A DNA stretch of 38,443 nt from Anaerolineales bacterium. GTDB taxonomy: Bacteria > Chloroflexota > Anaerolineae > Anaerolineales > E44-bin32. The DNA lies in contig JARRPX010000058.1 in the NCBI GenBank assembly GCA_037382465.1, positions 1 through 38,443 on the forward strand, given 5' to 3'. The notes beneath the pieces were generated by a model. The model did no database searches and was not told the DNA's origin. It was given only the letters and a program-made list of their open reading frames with translations. The position numbers and the translations under genes are program-made. How positions within the stretch are numbered: the first letter of the stretch is position 1; each line of letters starts with the position of its first letter. Of this stretch, positions 34,821 through 38,443 are shown in pieces.

Positions 34821-35654
34821 ATGATCGGCGCTTGCTCCAAGAAAGCCGAACTAGGAACAGAGGAGAATCCGCTCGTGTGGGTTTTCGTACCCTCTGGAGA
34901 GGTCGAGACAGTGACCGCCGGTGGCGAGGCAATGGCCAACTTGATTTTTCAGGAGACCGGCCTGGTCGTGGATGTCCTGGTCGCCACGGAGAACACCGGC
35001 GCGATCGAGGCGATGTGCAGCGATCCACCGAAAGCTCAAATTGGTTCTCTGAACACATTCTCCTACATCCGCGCAGCTGATCAGGGATGTGCAGAGGCGG
35101 CACTCGTCGCCGTTCGCTATGGCAGCCCGACCTACAACGGCCAGATTTTCGTCCGGACCGACAGCGGAATCAACGACATCTCGCAGCTCGATGGCGCCAC
35201 ATTCTGCCGTGCAGATGCGTTGAGCACCAGCAGCTGGATCATCCCCAGCATCGAGCTCAAGGCCGCCGGCGTGGAGGTGGTACCCAAGGACGCCGGTTCA
35301 CACGACGGCGCTGTAGCCGGCGTGTATGATGGTGATTGTGTGGCCGGTGCTTCCTATGTCGATGCGCGCACGACGATCGAAGAAGAACATCCCGACGTAA
35401 TGGATGTTGTTAAGGTCATATTCCAGACCACCGATATTCCCAACGACGGTGTACAATTCGTCCCGAGTTTGGATGATGCTATCAAGACACAACTCGTCAA
35501 TGCATTGCTGGCAATCGCCCAGACGGATGAAGGCAAGACGGCATTGGATGAGGCGTACTCCTGGGGTGGTCTAGAAGCACACGACGATACCTTCTATGAT
35601 CCATTCAGGCAATTACTCGACGCAGCCGGCGTTTCAGCCACTGACCTTGAGTAG
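34821..35654 (+). CDS. phnD: PhnD-type phosphonate/phosphite ABC transporter binding protein, damaged 5' end
   Basis: The periplasmic-binding-protein part (about 270 residues) is intact and PhnD-like: VWVFVPSGEVETV, an AQIGSLNTFSYI ligand-loop region, GQIFVRTDSGINDISQLDG, SWIIPSIELKAAGV and DGDCVAGASY. The start given is the first possible ATG and falls inside the signal peptide. The frame upstream reads LEYLLVIGALMIGAC, a good lipoprotein signal core, but TAA lies at 34788-34790 and no start codon follows it. A strong GGAGG at 34734-34738 marks where translation should begin. The product is expected to be a lipoprotein that captures phosphonate, phosphite or a related anion. As read, its 5' end is broken. 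Confidence 0.8.
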   Translation: MIGACSKKAELGTEENPLVWVFVPSGEVETVTAGGEAMANLIFQETGLVVDVLVATENTGAIEAMCSDPPKAQIGSLNTFSYIRAADQGCAEAALVAVRYGSPTYNGQIFVRTDSGINDISQLDGATFCRADALSTSSWIIPSIELKAAGVEVVPKDAGSHDGAVAGVYDGDCVAGASYVDARTTIEEEHPDVMDVVKVIFQTTDIPNDGVQFVPSLDDAIKTQLVNALLAIAQTDEGKTALDEAYSWGGLEAHDDTFYDPFRQLLDAAGVSATDLE

Positions 35655-35698
35655 AACACCATTGACCTGGAGTAATTTCCAGTCGTGAGTTTGTGAAA

Positions 35699-35732
35699 GC
35701 AAGGGGGGACAAGTCATCTTGTCCCCCCTTGC
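35699..35732 (+). other. 15-bp perfect hairpin between phnD and phnC
   Basis: A perfect 15-bp stem (35699-35713 with 35718-35732) holds six G-C pairs in a row and is closed by TCAT. No T-run follows, and the phnC ribosome site AGGAG begins seven bases later. It most likely protects the binding-protein message and lowers read-through, giving more PhnD than PhnC or PhnE, as is common for such hairpins. Confidence 0.8.
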
Positions 35733-35749
35733 GTTATCAGGAGATATTA

Positions 35750-36550
35750 ATGCTAGAAGTACGCAATCTCACCAAAATCTACAATGATGGAACCATTGCG
35801 CTTCACAATGTTAATTTCTCGGTCGACGACGGGGAATTCCTGATCGTCATCGGTTTGAGCGGCTCGGGCAAATCCACGTTGCTGCGCTGCATCAATCGGC
35901 TGATCGACCCCACAGAAGGGGAGATCGTCTGGGATGGCATTGACCTGACCAAGTTGAAAGGGACGGAGTTGCGCAATATCCGCAGGAAGATCGGCATGGT
36001 CTTCCAGCACTTCAACCTGGTGAAGCGATCCTCCGTACTGACCAACGTCCTCACCGGCCGCCTCGGATACACCTCAACATGGCGCAGTGTTTTTGGCCAA
36101 TTCTCACATGAAGACCGGGAACGTGCGTTGGGTGCACTCGAACGATTGGGAATCCTGGACCAAGCCCATAAACGAGCGGACGAGTTGAGCGGTGGACAGC
36201 AGCAGCGTGTGGGTGTGGCTCGAGCGTTGATGCAGGAACCACGCATGATCCTCGCAGATGAACCCGTCGCCAGCCTCGACCCCGTCCTCGCCCATTCTCT
36301 GTTGAACAGACTCGAGTGGCTAAACCAGGAGGAGAAGATTACCATCATCTGCAGCCTGCACTACCTGGACCTGGTCCAACGCTATGCCACACGTGTAATC
36401 GGGCTCATGGACGGTGAGGTCGTGTATCAAGGGTCTCGCGAAGATATCCGTGCCATGACGGATCGAGAATTTAAAAACATCTACGGTGAAGAAGCGGAAC
36501 GTGTCGGCGGCATCCAAGGTGAAATTGGTACGAACGGGGGTGCGAAATGA
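35750..36550 (+). CDS. phnC: PhnC-type phosphonate ABC transporter ATPase
   Basis: The 266-residue protein has Walker A GLSGSGKST near residue 39, the Q-loop VFQHFNLV, the signature LSGGQQQRVGVARAL, Walker B MILADEPVASLDP and the H-loop CSLHYLDL. The sequence around the Q-loop and the VLTGRLG segment place it with PhnC-type ATPases. The ATG at 35750 has AGGAG seven bases upstream. Its end overlaps phnE by four bases (ATGA). Confidence 0.92.
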   Translation: MLEVRNLTKIYNDGTIALHNVNFSVDDGEFLIVIGLSGSGKSTLLRCINRLIDPTEGEIVWDGIDLTKLKGTELRNIRRKIGMVFQHFNLVKRSSVLTNVLTGRLGYTSTWRSVFGQFSHEDRERALGALERLGILDQAHKRADELSGGQQQRVGVARALMQEPRMILADEPVASLDPVLAHSLLNRLEWLNQEEKITIICSLHYLDLVQRYATRVIGLMDGEVVYQGSREDIRAMTDREFKNIYGEEAERVGGIQGEIGTNGGAK

Positions 36551-38061
36551 CGAAGGTCCAAAATACGAAGGCAGAACAAAAACCCAGCCTCGTTCACCCC
36601 GTCATCGCCTCGCTGGTGTCCATCGTTGTGCCGGGTTTCGGACACGTTTTGGCGCGCGCCTGGCAGCGTGGGATCTTGATCATCGCAAGCTTCTTCACGA
36701 TACTTGGCTTAACGGTGTGGCGAATTAATGAAGATGTCATCAATATCGGACAGAAGGTAAGCAAGCTCGATGATATCGTCAGTAAAATCTTGAGATTGCA
36801 GCCCATCCTTCTCGTCACTTGTATCGTTGTTTTCATTCTTTATCTACTCATTATCTTCGACGCCTATCAGGTGGCCGCGAGAAAAACCAGGGGCGCCGTA
36901 CGGGTATTTTTCGTGCTTCTGGTTTCATTCTTCCTGCTCGGATGGCAAATTGGAAAGATCGACCTGCCGCTTTTCGCACGCGAACTCGGTAAGTCCAAGT
37001 ACCGCATAACGCAGATCTTCTGGCCGTGGGAAGAAGCAGTCACGAGAGCCGAAAGCGAAGTAACCGCCTCTCAGGACATCCAGATCCCCTGCACCGATAA
37101 CCCTCCCTCGCCGAATCCAGTAACGGACGAACCCTGGATTCGCTCCGAACCGACCTGCGGAAACCTCAGCCAACAAGACGGGGCTCCGGGTACGACTTTG
37201 TCGATCGAAGTGGGGAACTTCTCGCCGAACACAGAGACGGAAATACTCTGGTCGGATCCACTCTCCAACGAGTTCCGTGCGCGCCGGGAAGGAGAGTATC
37301 TGGTCTTAACCACAGACGATCAAGGTGGGCTCCAATTCGACATCGTCATCCCCTATCGCTTGGTTCCCTCGAGCGCAGAGGGAGCGCAAATATGGAAGAT
37401 CAAAGCCAGGCAGATGTCCGCTACCGGGGAAATCGGACCATCGGAAATTCTGCTGTTGGCAATGTCAAAGATGATCGAGACGATATTCCTGGGTATGATG
37501 GCGACATTTTTCGGCATCATTTTCGCCCTGCCGGTCAGTTTCTTCGCCGCGAAAAACTTGATGTCCGGATCGTGGATAACGCTTCTGATCTATTACATCG
37601 TCCGCACCATACTTAACATCGTTCGTTCCGTAGAGCCTCTGATCTGGGCCGTGATCGCGGTCGCAATCGTAGGTCTGGGGCCTTTCGCGGGCATCATCTC
37701 ACTCACGCTACACAGCGTCGCTGCGCTGGGCAAGCTGTATTCCGAAGCGATCGAATCGATCGATCACGGCCCGATCGAAGCGGTTCATGCCACCGGCGCC
37801 AACTGGATGCAAACCGTGATCTATGCCGTCGTTCCGCAAATCGTCCCGCCATTCGTCTCGTTCACGATCTACCGCTGGGACATCAACGTGCGTATGTCCA
37901 CCATCATCGGACTCGTCGGCGGCGGCGGTATCGGCTACCTGCTCATCCAGTGGATCCGCCTACTCGACTTCAAGGCAGCTGGCATCGCCGTTTGGTTCAT
38001 CATCCTCACCGTTGCCACATTGGACAATGTCAGTGCGGAGATCAGGCAGCGTTTCGTCTAG
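36547..38061 (+). CDS. phnE: PhnE-type permease with large N-terminal and extracytoplasmic additions
   Basis: The protein has 504 residues, while usual PhnE proteins have about 260-280. The C-terminal part (from about residue 305) is a normal permease with the EAA loop EAIESIDHGPIEAVHATGANW and the final helices GLVGGGGIGYLLIQ. Ahead of it are a hydrophobic hairpin resembling TM2/DUF5683-type modules (PGFGHVLARAWQRGILII), two more membrane segments (about 80-105 and 118-137), and an extracytoplasmic region of about 150 residues with four Cys in its first part and a beta-rich second part. It forms the membrane channel with PhnC and PhnD. The role of the added part is unknown. Confidence 0.88.
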   Translation: MTKVQNTKAEQKPSLVHPVIASLVSIVVPGFGHVLARAWQRGILIIASFFTILGLTVWRINEDVINIGQKVSKLDDIVSKILRLQPILLVTCIVVFILYLLIIFDAYQVAARKTRGAVRVFFVLLVSFFLLGWQIGKIDLPLFARELGKSKYRITQIFWPWEEAVTRAESEVTASQDIQIPCTDNPPSPNPVTDEPWIRSEPTCGNLSQQDGAPGTTLSIEVGNFSPNTETEILWSDPLSNEFRARREGEYLVLTTDDQGGLQFDIVIPYRLVPSSAEGAQIWKIKARQMSATGEIGPSEILLLAMSKMIETIFLGMMATFFGIIFALPVSFFAAKNLMSGSWITLLIYYIVRTILNIVRSVEPLIWAVIAVAIVGLGPFAGIISLTLHSVAALGKLYSEAIESIDHGPIEAVHATGANWMQTVIYAVVPQIVPPFVSFTIYRWDINVRMSTIIGLVGGGGIGYLLIQWIRLLDFKAAGIAVWFIILTVATLDNVSAEIRQRFV

Positions 38062-38112
38062 GTAATGCCATTCGTTCCGAAAAGCCTCGAGAATGCGAAG
38101 CGGTACAGAAAA

Positions 38113-38121
38113 TGATATAAT
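38113..38121 (+). promoter_or_regulatory. Extended -10 promoter of the HNH endonuclease gene
   Basis: TGATATAAT is a perfect -10 with TGN extension. The -35 is weak. Transcription would start near 38128. Confidence 0.6.
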
Positions 38122-38145
38122 CCGCCATTATTCGAGGCGAAGTGA

Positions 38146-38443
38146 ATGAACGAACCAGTGCTTCTGCTCAACGCGAACTACGCACCGTTGAACGTGTGCA
38201 CTACACGCAGAGCCCTTGGATTGCTCATGGCAGGAAAAGCGGAGATGCTGTTGAACGGCCGCGGTTTCATCCAAACCGTGCGGGTGAAAATTCCTCGCCC
38301 CTCGGTGATCCGCCTGGATTACATGGTGAAACGGCCTCGTCCACGTGTACGCCTGACGAAACGTGAAGTCTTCCGGCGTGATGATTATCGATGCCAATAT
38401 TGCGGCATGCGCTCCCACCGTCTGACTTTGGATCACGTCGTTC
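38146..38443 (+). CDS. HNH endonuclease, 5' part (cut by window end)
   Basis: Ninety-nine codons are visible. The protein begins MNEPVLLLNANYAPLNVC, then a basic region (RRALGLLMAGKAEMLL), then a zinc pair CQYC and the start of the HNH core, LTLDHVV. This layout matches the small stand-alone HNH endonucleases common in many bacterial chromosomes, whose cellular role is not settled. GAGG lies about eight bases before the ATG. The rest of the gene, including the second Cys pair and the final His, is outside the window. Confidence 0.88.
   Translation, partial: MNEPVLLLNANYAPLNVCTTRRALGLLMAGKAEMLLNGRGFIQTVRVKIPRPSVIRLDYMVKRPRPRVRLTKREVFRRDDYRCQYCGMRSHRLTLDHVV

Noticed and set aside
1-38443. CRISPR array, insertion sequence ends, phage or defence genes
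   Set aside because: No regularly spaced direct repeats, transposase or integrase frames, or recognised defence proteins were found. The HNH gene at the right edge is of the common chromosomal type and is incomplete.

Overview
The window reads as chromosomal DNA of a free-living bacterium, most probably a member of the Chloroflexota (Anaerolineae-like). This placement is inferred from gene content and style: a receiver domain fused to a CpaE/TadZ-like ATPase, a large LytS-like sensor kinase, many small zinc-ribbon, membrane-anchored or Ig-like proteins of unknown role, a valine T-box leader, and MutL with an endonuclease motif and no MutH nearby. GC content is moderate to high, genes are tightly packed with ATGA-type overlaps, and several starts are TTG or GTG. 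I see no insertion sequence, integrase, CRISPR array, tRNA, rRNA or phage gene. This is a housekeeping region rather than a mobile island.

Layout. 1-2.6 kb: a small LysW-like zinc protein with its terminator, a membrane-anchored beta-lactamase-fold serine hydrolase and a CPBP membrane protease. 2.6-5.64 kb: valS behind a T-box leader; the valS frame is broken near 3.46 kb. 5.7-12.15 kb: a signalling cluster. A large membrane sensor kinase, whose phospho-accepting His reads as Gln, is divergent from a coupled operon of receiver-ATPase, sirtuin and soluble GAF histidine kinase. 12.2-15.8 kb: mutL is divergent from an operon of HAD nucleotidase, 75-aa membrane protein and CoA-transferase alpha subunit; the two promoters share one -35 element. 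16-21.2 kb: S41 protease, YugP-like zinc metallopeptidase, NIL-domain protein, MgtE Mg2+ channel, ChbG/YdjC deacetylase and a methyltransferase. 21.2-23.4 kb: TrmI, a TPR/zinc-ribbon protein and a Nudix hydrolase. 23.4-24.8 kb (minus strand): ribosomal protein L25 and a repetitive tail-anchored protein. 24.8-29.65 kb: an Ig-like membrane protein, pth and mfd. 29.8-34.6 kb (minus strand): folC, lon and an SH3-like lipoprotein. 34.7-38.1 kb: a PhnD-PhnC-PhnE type ABC importer with an unusually large permease. The window ends inside an HNH endonuclease gene.

Many promoters are readable because near-consensus -35 and -10 hexamers lie exactly 17 bp apart, often as divergent pairs (9.1, 13.9, 24.8 and 34.7 kb). 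The points most worth checking are the His-to-Gln sensor kinase beside a sirtuin/two-component operon, the overlapping mutL/HAD promoters, the large PhnE fusion, the repetitive tail-anchored protein, and three places (valS, the CpaE-like ATPase, the phnD signal peptide) where sequence seems to be missing or shifted, which may be biology or assembly error. I did not find a clearly new multi-gene defence or metabolic system.
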